From assembly GCA_003457135.1 (NCBI GenBank), contig DMSQ01000089.1, positions 1-64,000 on the forward strand: a stretch of 64,000 nt of DNA. The letters run 5' to 3'. The stretch comes from Prolixibacteraceae bacterium (lineage in GTDB: Bacteria > Bacteroidota > Bacteroidia > Bacteroidales > Prolixibacteraceae). The stretch's first letter is position 1, and each line of letters opens with the position of its first letter. Positions 35,985 through 43,924 of the stretch are shown here, piece after piece. Position numbers and translations under genes: made by a program. The notes beneath the pieces are model-generated. The model worked only from the letters and a program-made list of their open reading frames with translations, had not been told where the DNA came from and searched no databases.

Positions 35985-36878
35985 TCAGGCTTTGGTAGCT
36001 GAAAACTTAGGATTAATAAGGTAGTTCTTATATTCAAAAAGCCGGATTCCGGTATATTTCTCGAAGTAATAAAGCAATTTGTACTTCAATTTCATCCTGA
36101 TTTTCGAAGGGTCAATATTGATTTGCCAGTTTTTCGCCTCAATTCTCCGGTTCATTATTTCGGGATGAGTGCCCTTAAACCGCGCCAGGGCATCAAAACT
36201 CTGCGCATAGTCAAATTCATACACTTTGTTTTCAATTGTTTCTCCTGAATAATATTTCTTCACCACATCGCATTTTTGTTGCATCACCGATGGCTGACGG
36301 ACCCAGCCGTAGTGATAAACTGTTGCCTCTACCGGGATTACTGACAATTTCTTACCGTTCTTCCTGAATCCCTGAGCATCGCGGTATGAATGGATGGATT
36401 TATCGTTTCTGATTAACCTGATTTCGTTTCGGTACCATTTACGCGAATCGCCCACATAATCGTAGCTTCCGTAAAAATGGCAATAGTTGAAAAGTAATCC
36501 ATCAACATCTCGGTGTTCGTGCCATTTACGAATGGCTTCCCGTATTTCCGTGTAATCTTTTTCGTGAAGCATCTCGTCGGCCTGAATGTACAGGCACCAG
36601 TCAAATTCCAACCCAACAGCCTGAAAAGCCTTATCAGTTTCAAGCGCATAAACCCGACCGCCCGATTTTTGCGATTCGTCCCAAACTGAGTTGATGATTT
36701 CAATTTGGTCGCTTTTTATATTTTCAATCAGTTCCCGGGTTCCATCTTCACAATCACCCAGAACGATTATAAATTTCTCGCAAAGCGGTAATGCCGACAT
36801 GATCGCTTCGACCAGAGGGAAATCGAGTTTAACCGCATTTTTAACAAAGGTGAAACCACAAACTTTTATCGTTTCCAA
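35985..36878 (-). CDS. Glycosyltransferase family 2-like protein
   Basis: A 297-aa cytoplasmic glycosyltransferase with a GT-A fold. The N-terminus has GFTFVKNAVKLDFPLVEAI, then the nucleotide-sugar strand KFIIVLGDCEDGTRELI. An acidic block YIQADEMLHEKDY near residue 96 probably supplies the metal-binding DxD-like site. The C-terminal part is basic (LKYKLLYYFEKYTG). No membrane helix is evident. It is divergent from the O-antigen-ligase-like gene, so both may serve surface polysaccharide assembly. Donor and acceptor are unknown. Confidence 0.8.
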   Translation of the reverse strand: METIKVCGFTFVKNAVKLDFPLVEAIMSALPLCEKFIIVLGDCEDGTRELIENIKSDQIEIINSVWDESQKSGGRVYALETDKAFQAVGLEFDWCLYIQADEMLHEKDYTEIREAIRKWHEHRDVDGLLFNYCHFYGSYDYVGDSRKWYRNEIRLIRNDKSIHSYRDAQGFRKNGKKLSVIPVEATVYHYGWVRQPSVMQQKCDVVKKYYSGETIENKVYEFDYAQSFDALARFKGTHPEIMNRRIEAKNWQINIDPSKIRMKLKYKLLYYFEKYTGIRLFEYKNYLINPKFSATKA

Positions 36879-36982
36879 AACATGAATTATTTAGGATCCA
36901 AAAATAGATTCAATCTTTCATATAAATCCGGTATTCAATCACCTAATTGAAAAGAAAATACAGGTATTATGCAATTATTTCT

Positions 36983-37012
36983 TTTGCAGGTTCGTTTTGC
37001 TTTGTAGCTTTA
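36983..37012 (+). promoter_or_regulatory. Candidate promoter for the O-antigen-ligase-like gene
   Basis: TTTG at 36983-36986 and TAGCTTTA at 37005-37012, spaced by 18 nt, resemble the -33 and -7 boxes, though the last base of the -7 box is A rather than G. The predicted start site lies about 12 nt before the GTG at 37030. Confidence 0.45.
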
Positions 37013-37029
37013 AGGCCTGATTCGAAAGT

Positions 37030-38643
37030 GTGAAAAAACTTCCCAACATAACTCATTCAAGGATTTACTTTTTCCTGATGCTGGCCATGGCGGCAAGTTT
37101 GCCCATGTCAAATGCACTGATGAGCATTGTTCCAGGTTTTTTAATGCTGAACTGGCTCATTGAAGGACAATTTTCGGTCAAACTCAAGCTGCTAAAAGAA
37201 CGAAAACCGGTACTCCTGATCATCTCCGTATTTTTTATGTACCTTATTGGTTTATTGTGGACTAACAGTATGCAATGGGGCCTACATGATGTGAAAATTC
37301 AACTTCCATTGCTGGTTTTGCCACTCGTTATCGGAACTTCAATCCAACTGAGTTACCGGCAGGTTAAACTGATTATCTATACCTTCTCGGCAGCAGTAGT
37401 TGTCGCTTCACTTTGCAGCATCTGGTTATTGCTGGGTTTATCCGGAAAAACAATTCAGGACCCGCGCGATATGTCGTTGTTTATCTCTCACATAAGGTTC
37501 GCCCTTTTGATTAACATCAGCATTTTCTCGTTGGGCTGGTTCTTCCTGAATCAAGAGAAAAAAAGCATGATCGAAAAATTATTTCTGGCTTTGACAACAG
37601 TATGGCTGATCATCTTTCTGATTATCCTGAAATCGGCAACCGGGTGGGTAGTCTTTCTTGTTGTGACATCAGTGATTGTTTTTCTGAAGCTTTTCCAGAT
37701 TCAGAATCTGGTATGGAGGATCGTTTTTATAGGAATTCTGGGTTTCATTTTCCTGTCGCCGGCACTTTATATAGGAAACGTGGTTAATCAGTTTTACGAC
37801 ACAGAAACATTGCCCGACAATTTTATTCATTTACGAACCAGCAAGGGAAATCTGTATGAGCACGATCTGAATAACAAAGAAATGGAAAACGGGCATTATA
37901 CTTTTTTCTTTATAAGTGAAGACGAATTACGTGAATCATGGAACAAAAAAAGCCACATCAACTACGACAGCATTTCAAACACCGGATTTAACCGCTATGT
38001 GCTGTTCAGGTATCTGACATCGAAAGGGCTCCGTAAGGATGCAGAAGGTCTCGAAAAATTAACCGAAGCTGACCTACTGAACATTGAAAATGGAATGACC
38101 AACTACCGTTTCGTCAATCCTGTTTCGTTTTACAACCGTATTTACCAGATTGTATGGGAATTTGATGTTTACCAAAAAGGAGGAAACCCATCCGGACATT
38201 CGGTAACCCAGCGGATTGAGTACTACAAAATGGCTTTTCAGATTATCAGGGAAAACTTTTGGCTGGGAACCGGCACGGGCGGTTATTATATGGCCTATCA
38301 GGAGAAGTACGATCAGAATAAGTTTTTTAAGGACCAACAATTCAGGCAACGGTCCCACAACATGTTCCTGAGTTACTGGATTGATTTTGGCTTCATCGGC
38401 CTCATTTACATTTGCTTTGCCCTGTTTGCCCCTGTTTTTATAGAGCGGAAAACAAAAAGCTTCCTGCTGATGGTATTTCTACTGATTGTACTGATTTCAT
38501 TCCTGAATGAAGATACCCTGAACAACCACGATGCTGTTTCGTTTTTTGCATTTCTGTATCCACTCTATCTTTATGGCCTCATCCCCAACCCTTCCCCTGC
38601 TTCGACAAGCTCAGCAACCAAGGGAAGGGAGTTAGGGCAATGA
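37030..38643 (+). CDS. O-antigen ligase/polymerase-like membrane protein (Wzy/WaaL family)
   Basis: A 537-aa polytopic protein with about ten membrane helices. A large extracytoplasmic loop spans roughly residues 250-440, between the helix at 237-250 and the last helices. The WaaL/Wzy signature region near its end includes ENFWLGTGTGGYYMAY and RQRSHNMFLSYWIDFG, the usual conserved GxG and H...N...L pattern. Such proteins join or polymerise undecaprenyl-linked glycans at the periplasmic face. The start codon is GTG at 37030. The last 20 residues (from PNPSPAST) are encoded by a dispersed repeat (38589-38629), so the native C-terminus may once have been different. Confidence 0.8.
   Translation: MKKLPNITHSRIYFFLMLAMAASLPMSNALMSIVPGFLMLNWLIEGQFSVKLKLLKERKPVLLIISVFFMYLIGLLWTNSMQWGLHDVKIQLPLLVLPLVIGTSIQLSYRQVKLIIYTFSAAVVVASLCSIWLLLGLSGKTIQDPRDMSLFISHIRFALLINISIFSLGWFFLNQEKKSMIEKLFLALTTVWLIIFLIILKSATGWVVFLVVTSVIVFLKLFQIQNLVWRIVFIGILGFIFLSPALYIGNVVNQFYDTETLPDNFIHLRTSKGNLYEHDLNNKEMENGHYTFFFISEDELRESWNKKSHINYDSISNTGFNRYVLFRYLTSKGLRKDAEGLEKLTEADLLNIENGMTNYRFVNPVSFYNRIYQIVWEFDVYQKGGNPSGHSVTQRIEYYKMAFQIIRENFWLGTGTGGYYMAYQEKYDQNKFFKDQQFRQRSHNMFLSYWIDFGFIGLIYICFALFAPVFIERKTKSFLLMVFLLIVLISFLNEDTLNNHDAVSFFAFLYPLYLYGLIPNPSPASTSSATKGRELGQ
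38589..38629. repeat. Dispersed palindrome with CTTCGACAAGCTCAGC core inside a coding end
   Basis: CCCTTCCC (38589-38596) pairs with GGGAAGGG (38622-38629), enclosing a cttcgacaagctcagc core. That core is a sequence I know as a frequent short palindromic repeat in many bacterial genomes. Here it encodes the C-terminal tail of the O-antigen-ligase-like protein and lies about 90 nt from a second GC-rich palindrome at 38716-38751. Confidence 0.5.
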
Positions 38644-38656
38644 AAATTCGGAAAGT

Positions 38657-39271
38657 ATGATCTTTAAACAATGTTTCTGCATGTCAAAACATAAATCTGA
38701 GCATACCGGTTCCCCAAGCCTCCTCTCTCGGAGGGGATTTGGGGGAGGCTTCCCTTTGGAGGGGCGGGGGAGGTTTCTTCCACTTGATTTTTTCCTTCGC
38801 GATGTTCTGGAAGTCGCCCCTGCCCTGCTTGGCAAACTACTGGTCCGCCAGTTTGACGATGGCCGTATTGAACGCTACCGGATTACTGAAGTTGAAGCCT
38901 ATCGGGGTGTTGAAGACCGTGCCTGCCACGCCAACAAAGGACGAACACCCCGCACCGAAGTAATGTTTCAGCAAGGCGGAACCGTTTACGTTTACCTCAT
39001 TTACGGACAGTACTGGTTGCTGAACCTGGTGACCGGAATTGAAGGCGATCCTTCTGCCGTTTTGATTCGCGGGATCGAAGGCTTTCCCGGTCCCGGCCGT
39101 GTGGGACGTGAATTGCAGCTCGACCATTCGTTTTATGGCGAAAGCCTCATCACCTCAACAAGAATCTGGCTCGAAGATGCAGCGCATGTTTCGGAAATCA
39201 GAACTGCGAAACGAATTGGCGTTGAGTATTCAGGAGAATGGGCCGGGAAATTATGGCGGTTTTACCTCTAA
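38657..39271 (+). CDS. DNA-3-methyladenine glycosylase (AAG/MPG family)
   Basis: A 204-aa base-excision repair enzyme of the mammalian-type AAG family that removes alkylated purines from DNA. The core starts near residue 42 with LDFFLRDVLEVAPALLGKLL, then ITEVEAYRGVEDRACHA, whose first Glu is the general base. VYLIYGQYWLLN and GDPSAVLIRGIEG follow. The first ~40 residues are not family sequence: they are read through a GC-rich palindrome (38716-38751). In-frame ATGs lie only at 38657 and 38681, so either the repeat is translated or a non-ATG start is used. The gene begins 13 nt after the ligase-like gene. Confidence 0.88.
   Translation: MIFKQCFCMSKHKSEHTGSPSLLSRRGFGGGFPLEGRGRFLPLDFFLRDVLEVAPALLGKLLVRQFDDGRIERYRITEVEAYRGVEDRACHANKGRTPRTEVMFQQGGTVYVYLIYGQYWLLNLVTGIEGDPSAVLIRGIEGFPGPGRVGRELQLDHSFYGESLITSTRIWLEDAAHVSEIRTAKRIGVEYSGEWAGKLWRFYL
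38716..38751. repeat. GC-rich palindrome inside the 5' end of the AAG gene
   Basis: AAGCCTCC (38716-38723) pairs with GGAGGCTT (38744-38751), enclosing a smaller cctc...gagg palindrome and followed by more G-rich sequence to about 38772. It is the longest copy of the GC-rich family and lies within the open frame of the glycosylase before its conserved core. Confidence 0.6.
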
Positions 39272-39506
39272 ATTTTTAGTTCCAGTTAACTCCTGAAAAG
39301 GGAAAAAGGTAACCCTCCTTCTATTTAAATTTAATCAATTTGGCACATGTCATGAAACACGTATTTTTAACAGCCTGATATTGAGCTATATAAAAATGGG
39401 GGGGCAAAATATATTTTGCTGTTCATAATTAATTTTTTAAATTAGCTAAATACTTAACAATCAAGAGTAAAAATATATTGTCCCTTTTCCACTTAACCAA
39501 TGCCCC

Positions 39507-39881
39507 ATGAATACTCAATTTCTAACGTCTGAACTTCACAATAAACGGATCTTGCTCAAATGTTCTCGTTCAATTGAATTCATTGAAGTAGAAAAGATAA
39601 TTCGAATTGAATCACTTCGAGCCTATTGCAGAGTATGTATTATAAACGAAAATGCAATATTATTATCATGCCCCTTGAAAGCAATAGAAGAGAAACTTTC
39701 GGTTTATTCAATATTCTTCAGAAGCCACAAATCACACCTGATTAATATGCTGTATGTAAAAAACTATCATTCGGATAAAGGGATCAAATTAGCTGATGGT
39801 TCTTATGTACCATTGGCATTGAAAATGAAATCAGCTTTTCTCGAGAAAATGGAAACTATTTTTGGTTTAACTTCAAAATAA
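39507..39881 (+). CDS. LytTR-type DNA-binding regulator, stand-alone
   Basis: A 124-aa protein consisting almost entirely of a LytTR DNA-binding domain: KILLKCSRSIEFIEVEKIIRIES-like strands, then LSCPLKAIEEKLS, FFRSHKSHLINMLYVKNYH, and a closing LADGSYVPLALKMKSAF. No receiver or membrane domain is attached. A tandem 21-nt direct repeat lies 57 nt downstream of its stop (39938-39977), matching the spacing of known LytTR sites. The next gene encodes a T9SS Sel1 protein, a likely target (inference). The gene has a weakly paired hairpin (39883-39908) after its stop. Confidence 0.85.
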   Translation: MNTQFLTSELHNKRILLKCSRSIEFIEVEKIIRIESLRAYCRVCIINENAILLSCPLKAIEEKLSVYSIFFRSHKSHLINMLYVKNYHSDKGIKLADGSYVPLALKMKSAFLEKMETIFGLTSK

Positions 39882-39937
39882 AGAGGGCAAACTATTTCCA
39901 CAGCCCTCAAATGACTACCAATTTCAAAAAACAAAAA

Positions 39938-39977
39938 CCTATCAGGGAAAGAATTAAGCCCATCAGGGAAATGAATT
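39938..39977. promoter_or_regulatory. Tandem direct repeat, candidate LytTR operator
   Basis: Unit 1 cctatcagggaaagaatt (39938-39955) and unit 2 cccatcagggaaatgaatt (39959-39977) match closely and start 21 nt apart. That is two helical turns, the arrangement reported for LytTR regulators, which bind two direct repeats on one DNA face. The site lies between the LytTR gene and the T9SS Sel1 gene (start 40078). Confidence 0.5.
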
Positions 39978-40077
39978 GGCTATTATGGTAAGGCATGAAA
40001 AAATTTTAAAGCATGAAGAAATATCTTTAATAAAAATGCATGACAACAAAAATACTATTAACCGAAAAATAACGATT

Positions 40078-41658
40078 ATGAGAAATTTATCACACTTAAA
40101 AATGTTACTGATCTTTTCGGTGTTTTTCAGCTACGCAACTATTGCCCAAGACACCGACCATGCCACCTATTTTGCTAGGTTTATTACCGCTCAAAAACTT
40201 CTTACGGGCAATGGCTTACCCAAAGATACGGTAAAAGCCCTGAAGCTATTTACCGACTGCGCCGAAAATGGGAAAATGTCCTTTGCCATGAACCAACTGG
40301 GACTAATGCATCAGTTGGGCAAAGGCGCTGACAAAGACATCAAGAAGGCTTTGTATTGGTTTACAAGAAGTGTTGAAAAAGAAGACCCCAGGGGAATGTT
40401 TTATCTTGGCAACTTGTACAAAAAAGGCGAAGGTGTACCTCAGGATTTTAATAAAGCATTTAGTTATTTCAAAACAAGCGCCGAAAAAGGTTTTATTGGG
40501 GGCATGTATGGGGCAGGATATTGTAGTTATAAAGGGCTTGGGACTACCCAAAGTTATGATGAAGCCGTGAAATGGTTCAGGAAAGGTGTTGAAAAAAACT
40601 GTCCGGCCAGTACGTTTATGCTCGGAAACTGCTACAGGAATGGTTATGGGGTGGATCAAAACGAACAGGAAGCAAAAAGGTTGCTGAAAAAAGCTTCGGC
40701 CCAGAATGTTAATGAAGCTGATAAAGAACTTCAATTGGAGAACCCTGAAGTTGCCGGGAACAAAAACAATAAAACCAAAATTGAGTACGATGGAAATACG
40801 GGTAATTCTCCGGAGCAAAAAGAAAAGTTTAAGAAACTCCTGAAGAACCAGGACAATCTGACTTTAACTGGCAGTTGGGTGGGAAAAAGGTACATTTATG
40901 ATTGGTCGGGGCAACACATCATTAGCGAGGATAGTGTGATGGTAACCTTAAAACAAACGACTAATAAAATAACAGGCCAATGGTTCGAGAGTGGTGAATT
41001 GCTCGTAAAATTAGATGGGATAACTGTTGATGGTCAAATCGTTTTCAATGGTGCAGGATTTATGGGATCGAACCGGTTTGGAGAAAATTGCCCCATGCAA
41101 TTTAAAGTGGCCCGTTTTGAAGCCATAAATGCCGATGTTGATTACCTGGCGGGCAACATCGAAAGTTACTCACCCTACACTAAAGAGCCTGGTTACCCTT
41201 GTTACGTGGTTATGTCGAGGCAAATAGAAAAATCTGCAAAAACCGAAAATCCTGAAGTTATAAAAGCAGGGAAACTACCAGCAGAACAACAGACAGATAA
41301 GGCTCTTGCGGTAAAAGAAGCAAACAGTACGTCTGTTACAAACCCGGAACAACCTTTAGCAAAAGGGGAAATGGCCAAACAAGCCCTTGAATATTTTAAA
41401 GAAAAAATTCCGGTAATGACCGTATTTCCCAATCCGTTTAAAAACGAGATCAATATTACCTACAAAACAACCGGCAATAGTGAGGTTACCCTATCTATCT
41501 ACGCCTCGAACGGGAATTTGGTATTACACAAAAATATCGGGAACAGGGCACAAGGTACCTTTAACGAAAAAGTGCAGCTTACTTTAGCTCCCGGGCAATA
41601 CATCGTAAAGCTGATGTTAGGCTCCGAAGCATACACCCAAATAATAATCAAACAATAA
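40078..41658 (+). CDS. Sel1-repeat protein with T9SS sorting domain
   Basis: A 526-aa exported protein. The ATG at 40078 gives a signal peptide (MRNLSHLKMLLIFSVFFS, ending TIAQ); upstream in-frame ATGs give a charged, non-signal start and are rejected. Four Sel1-like repeats cover about residues 30-205 (AMNQLGLMHQLGKGADKDIK, MFYLGNLYKKGEGVPQDFNK and two more). A lipocalin-like beta-rich domain spans about 255-380 (LTGSWVGKRYIYDWSGQHII). A variable linker leads to a T9SS type A domain starting VFPNPFKNEI near 443. It probably sits on the cell surface as a binding scaffold. A terminator follows directly. Confidence 0.85.
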   Translation: MRNLSHLKMLLIFSVFFSYATIAQDTDHATYFARFITAQKLLTGNGLPKDTVKALKLFTDCAENGKMSFAMNQLGLMHQLGKGADKDIKKALYWFTRSVEKEDPRGMFYLGNLYKKGEGVPQDFNKAFSYFKTSAEKGFIGGMYGAGYCSYKGLGTTQSYDEAVKWFRKGVEKNCPASTFMLGNCYRNGYGVDQNEQEAKRLLKKASAQNVNEADKELQLENPEVAGNKNNKTKIEYDGNTGNSPEQKEKFKKLLKNQDNLTLTGSWVGKRYIYDWSGQHIISEDSVMVTLKQTTNKITGQWFESGELLVKLDGITVDGQIVFNGAGFMGSNRFGENCPMQFKVARFEAINADVDYLAGNIESYSPYTKEPGYPCYVVMSRQIEKSAKTENPEVIKAGKLPAEQQTDKALAVKEANSTSVTNPEQPLAKGEMAKQALEYFKEKIPVMTVFPNPFKNEINITYKTTGNSEVTLSIYASNGNLVLHKNIGNRAQGTFNEKVQLTLAPGQYIVKLMLGSEAYTQIIIKQ

Positions 41659-41662
41659 TGAG

Positions 41663-41701
41663 AAGCCCGGCAAGTAACGCCAATTACCAGATGCCGGGCT
41701 T
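41663..41701 (+). terminator. Hairpin terminator after the Sel1/T9SS gene
   Basis: AAGCCCGGC (41663-41671) pairs perfectly with GCCGGGCTT (41693-41701). It starts 5 nt after the stop codon at 41658. A weak T-rich stretch follows. It separates the Sel1 gene from the peptidase gene at 41729, so the two probably have separate transcripts. Confidence 0.75.
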
Positions 41702-41728
41702 ATTTACAACTCAAAAACCGATTGAATT

Positions 41729-42631
41729 ATGAAAACAAATCTACTGAAAAAATACCGAAAATATTTTGTCCTCACGTTGCTTTTTTCGTTAAATATATGT
41801 ATTAACTTTACTTCTGATGGAATAACAATTGGAATGAAACAAACTTATGCGAATGCGTTAGATTATAATACAGGGAATTATTGGCTTGATTACTTTCTAA
41901 ACAACTCTTTATACGATCCCAGTTTATATGTAGTGTCAGGTAGTGACGGTTCCTATATGCCGGTTCCAGATGATTACCCATTTATTAATTTGATAGGAGA
42001 AGTATTCTGTTACGCGAAGAAACCGACCAGTATATCTACGCCGGTTGATTTAAGCACAAGTGTCTTGTGGTGGTGGTCTGCTCCACAGAGCACCGGCACA
42101 CAGCAGTGGAGATATTGGAATGATTCTTATAATAATGGAGAAGGTGGCTGGCAAACTGTTAGCGGGGAAACAACTCCGCCACAATCAACCATTGCTTCAT
42201 CAATTGTCTCAACGACATTGAATTACACCGGACAATTTACAAGAGGTCCTTTACGACCAATAACACTAAATTCAACAGAATTCGACTGTTCTGGCTGGGT
42301 TTACTTTGTATTATTAAATATTAATCCAACTTTGGCAAACCAAATTGGTTCAAGTACAACGTCGATTCAATCCTATATCAACTCAAATGGCGGCTATCAT
42401 AACAATCCACAAGTTGGTGATTTGGTGGTATGGGGAGGACATGTTGAATTTGTTGTATCCGTTTCAGGTAATGCAATTGAAATATCAGGATCAAATGGTC
42501 CCAATGATGGAGCTGTTCCAAAAGTGAGTGGAACTGGAGGCTGGTTGACCGTTGGCGGACAACAGTTGAATTCCTTTGGAGCTGGTGGGTTTTTGGGTTT
42601 CTTTACAATCAGAATAATTCAAGAATTATGA
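41729..42631 (+). CDS. Exported NlpC/P60-like cysteine peptidase
   Basis: A 300-aa protein with a signal or anchor segment at about residues 12-30. A central Trp/Ser-rich region of unknown fold follows. The C-terminal NlpC/P60-like domain has the nucleophile Cys187 in FDCSGWVYF and His238 in GDLVVWGGHVEFV, 51 residues apart as usual. The closing NAIEISGSNGPNDGAV region supplies the third polar residue. Such enzymes cut peptide stems of peptidoglycan. The gene shares an ATGA overlap with a lipoprotein gene downstream, and base composition is visibly AT-rich. A housekeeping hydrolase or an antibacterial effector are both possible; the N-terminal part matches nothing I know. Confidence 0.72.
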   Translation: MKTNLLKKYRKYFVLTLLFSLNICINFTSDGITIGMKQTYANALDYNTGNYWLDYFLNNSLYDPSLYVVSGSDGSYMPVPDDYPFINLIGEVFCYAKKPTSISTPVDLSTSVLWWWSAPQSTGTQQWRYWNDSYNNGEGGWQTVSGETTPPQSTIASSIVSTTLNYTGQFTRGPLRPITLNSTEFDCSGWVYFVLLNINPTLANQIGSSTTSIQSYINSNGGYHNNPQVGDLVVWGGHVEFVVSVSGNAIEISGSNGPNDGAVPKVSGTGGWLTVGGQQLNSFGAGGFLGFFTIRIIQEL

Positions 42632-43161
42632 AACAATTATTTTATTTTATCGCATTGATGGGTTTGTTTGCATGTCAAAACCCTAAAAAGGATATAAAAG
42701 TTGATAAAAATAAGATTACAGAAAATATTAGAATGTCAATAGCTAAGGAAATCCAACAAAAAGATTCGGTCTATATGCGTTGGCATGATCAAATGTATAA
42801 AAGTTGGACATCTTGCGACAGCATGCCTTATTTTATACTTGACAGGCAGATTAATCGATTGCTTGAAAATCCGGAACTATCAAAAGCCGACAAAATAATA
42901 CTCAATTATCAGTTGGTTTACCATTATTATTCTCGACGATTCATTTATGATTCAATACAATACAGAAATAAAGCTATTGAATTACTATTTAAAACGTTTG
43001 ATTCAGATAAAGATTTACTTTATTCTTCGGCATATTATAAAACTACACCGGATAAATTTAAAAAGTATATAAACGAAATAAAAAATGCCGGTACGGATAA
43101 AGTAATAGACTCTCTAATCTGGCATCGATTAGATTCTGACGAAAGATTAAAAGATTATTAA
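42628..43161 (+). CDS. Small lipoprotein overlapping the cysteine peptidase gene
   Basis: A 177-aa lipoprotein. The signal peptide ends at the lipobox LFAC, with Cys16 as the lipidation site. The mature part is rich in Lys, Asp and Tyr and looks helical (KADKIILNYQLVYHYYSRR). I recognise no family. The ATG lies inside the end of the peptidase gene (ATGA), so translation is probably coupled. Coupling of an exported cell-wall hydrolase with a lipoprotein is typical of effector-immunity pairs, but the same layout also occurs in ordinary envelope operons. The sequence is AT-rich compared with neighbouring genes. Confidence 0.75.
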   Translation: MKQLFYFIALMGLFACQNPKKDIKVDKNKITENIRMSIAKEIQQKDSVYMRWHDQMYKSWTSCDSMPYFILDRQINRLLENPELSKADKIILNYQLVYHYYSRRFIYDSIQYRNKAIELLFKTFDSDKDLLYSSAYYKTTPDKFKKYINEIKNAGTDKVIDSLIWHRLDSDERLKDY

Positions 43162-43169
43162 ATTAAAAG

Positions 43170-43204
43170 GGAGTTTAATACATACTCCTGCACCTGAACA
43201 GGTG
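43170..43204. other. Two adjacent hairpins between lipoprotein genes
   Basis: GGAGT (43170-43174) pairs with ACTCC (43184-43188), and CACCTG pairs with CAGGTG (43191-43196, 43199-43204). They lie just after the stop at 43161. They lack a T-run, so they may be an mRNA-stabilising structure or the remnant of a repeat. Confidence 0.4.
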
Positions 43205-43287
43205 GGTGGCAAGTTGTTTGCGATTTTTACGGACATAATCCATGTACGTGTATAATTTGACTTTGTTGTGGCGAAAAGATTAGAATT

Positions 43288-43911
43288 ATGAAGATATTTT
43301 ATATATCCCTATTACTGATGTTCCTAATATCGTGTCAGGTAAAATCACCAAATAAAAAAGTTAAAAATGAAATTAATGAAATTAATGGGATTAAAACTGA
43401 GGTGGAACAGATGTTAAACCTCTTTCAATCAACAAAAGATACAACTTATTTAATTCAGGCTGAAAGTCAGGTAGATTCGTTGATTAATAAGGGAATAAAT
43501 GACCTAAAGCTTTATCAGATAAAAGGGAATATACTACGAAAAAGAAAACTCTATGAAGAATTTGCAAAATTCATGAAAGAGTCCACACAGCATTTCCCGA
43601 ATAATCCACAGACCTATTTCGGTGCCGGCGTGGCTTTTGATCAAATAAAAGATGTTGAATCATCTAAAGAAATGTATAAAAAGAGTATAAAAGTTTACGA
43701 TGAACTAATACAGAAATATCCGACATTTGAAAATCATATTAATCGAATAATTGCTATTTGTTTTCTTTATGGAAAACAGGCAGGTCTCCAAGAGTTCGAA
43801 AAAATTGCACAATCTGGTAAAATCAAACAAGCTTCAATTGATGCTTATAAAGGTATTATAGTGGATTTTGATAAAGATAAATTTCAAAATGCTATTTTTA
43901 ACAATCCTTAA
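43288..43911 (+). CDS. TPR-like lipoprotein
   Basis: A 207-aa lipoprotein with lipobox LISC (Cys16). Residues about 45-190 form helical tetratricopeptide-like pairs (LKLYQIKGNILRKRKLYEEF, PQTYFGAGVAFDQIKDVESS, KEMYKKSIKVYDELIQKYP). It is AT-rich like the previous lipoprotein and follows it after 126 nt containing two hairpins. TPR lipoproteins can act as binding scaffolds or immunity-like proteins. It is the third gene of the peptidase-lipoprotein-lipoprotein group and convergent with the outer-membrane protein gene. I do not recognise a specific family. Confidence 0.72.
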   Translation: MKIFYISLLLMFLISCQVKSPNKKVKNEINEINGIKTEVEQMLNLFQSTKDTTYLIQAESQVDSLINKGINDLKLYQIKGNILRKRKLYEEFAKFMKESTQHFPNNPQTYFGAGVAFDQIKDVESSKEMYKKSIKVYDELIQKYPTFENHINRIIAICFLYGKQAGLQEFEKIAQSGKIKQASIDAYKGIIVDFDKDKFQNAIFNNP

Positions 43912-43924
43912 TTCTGTAGATTGC

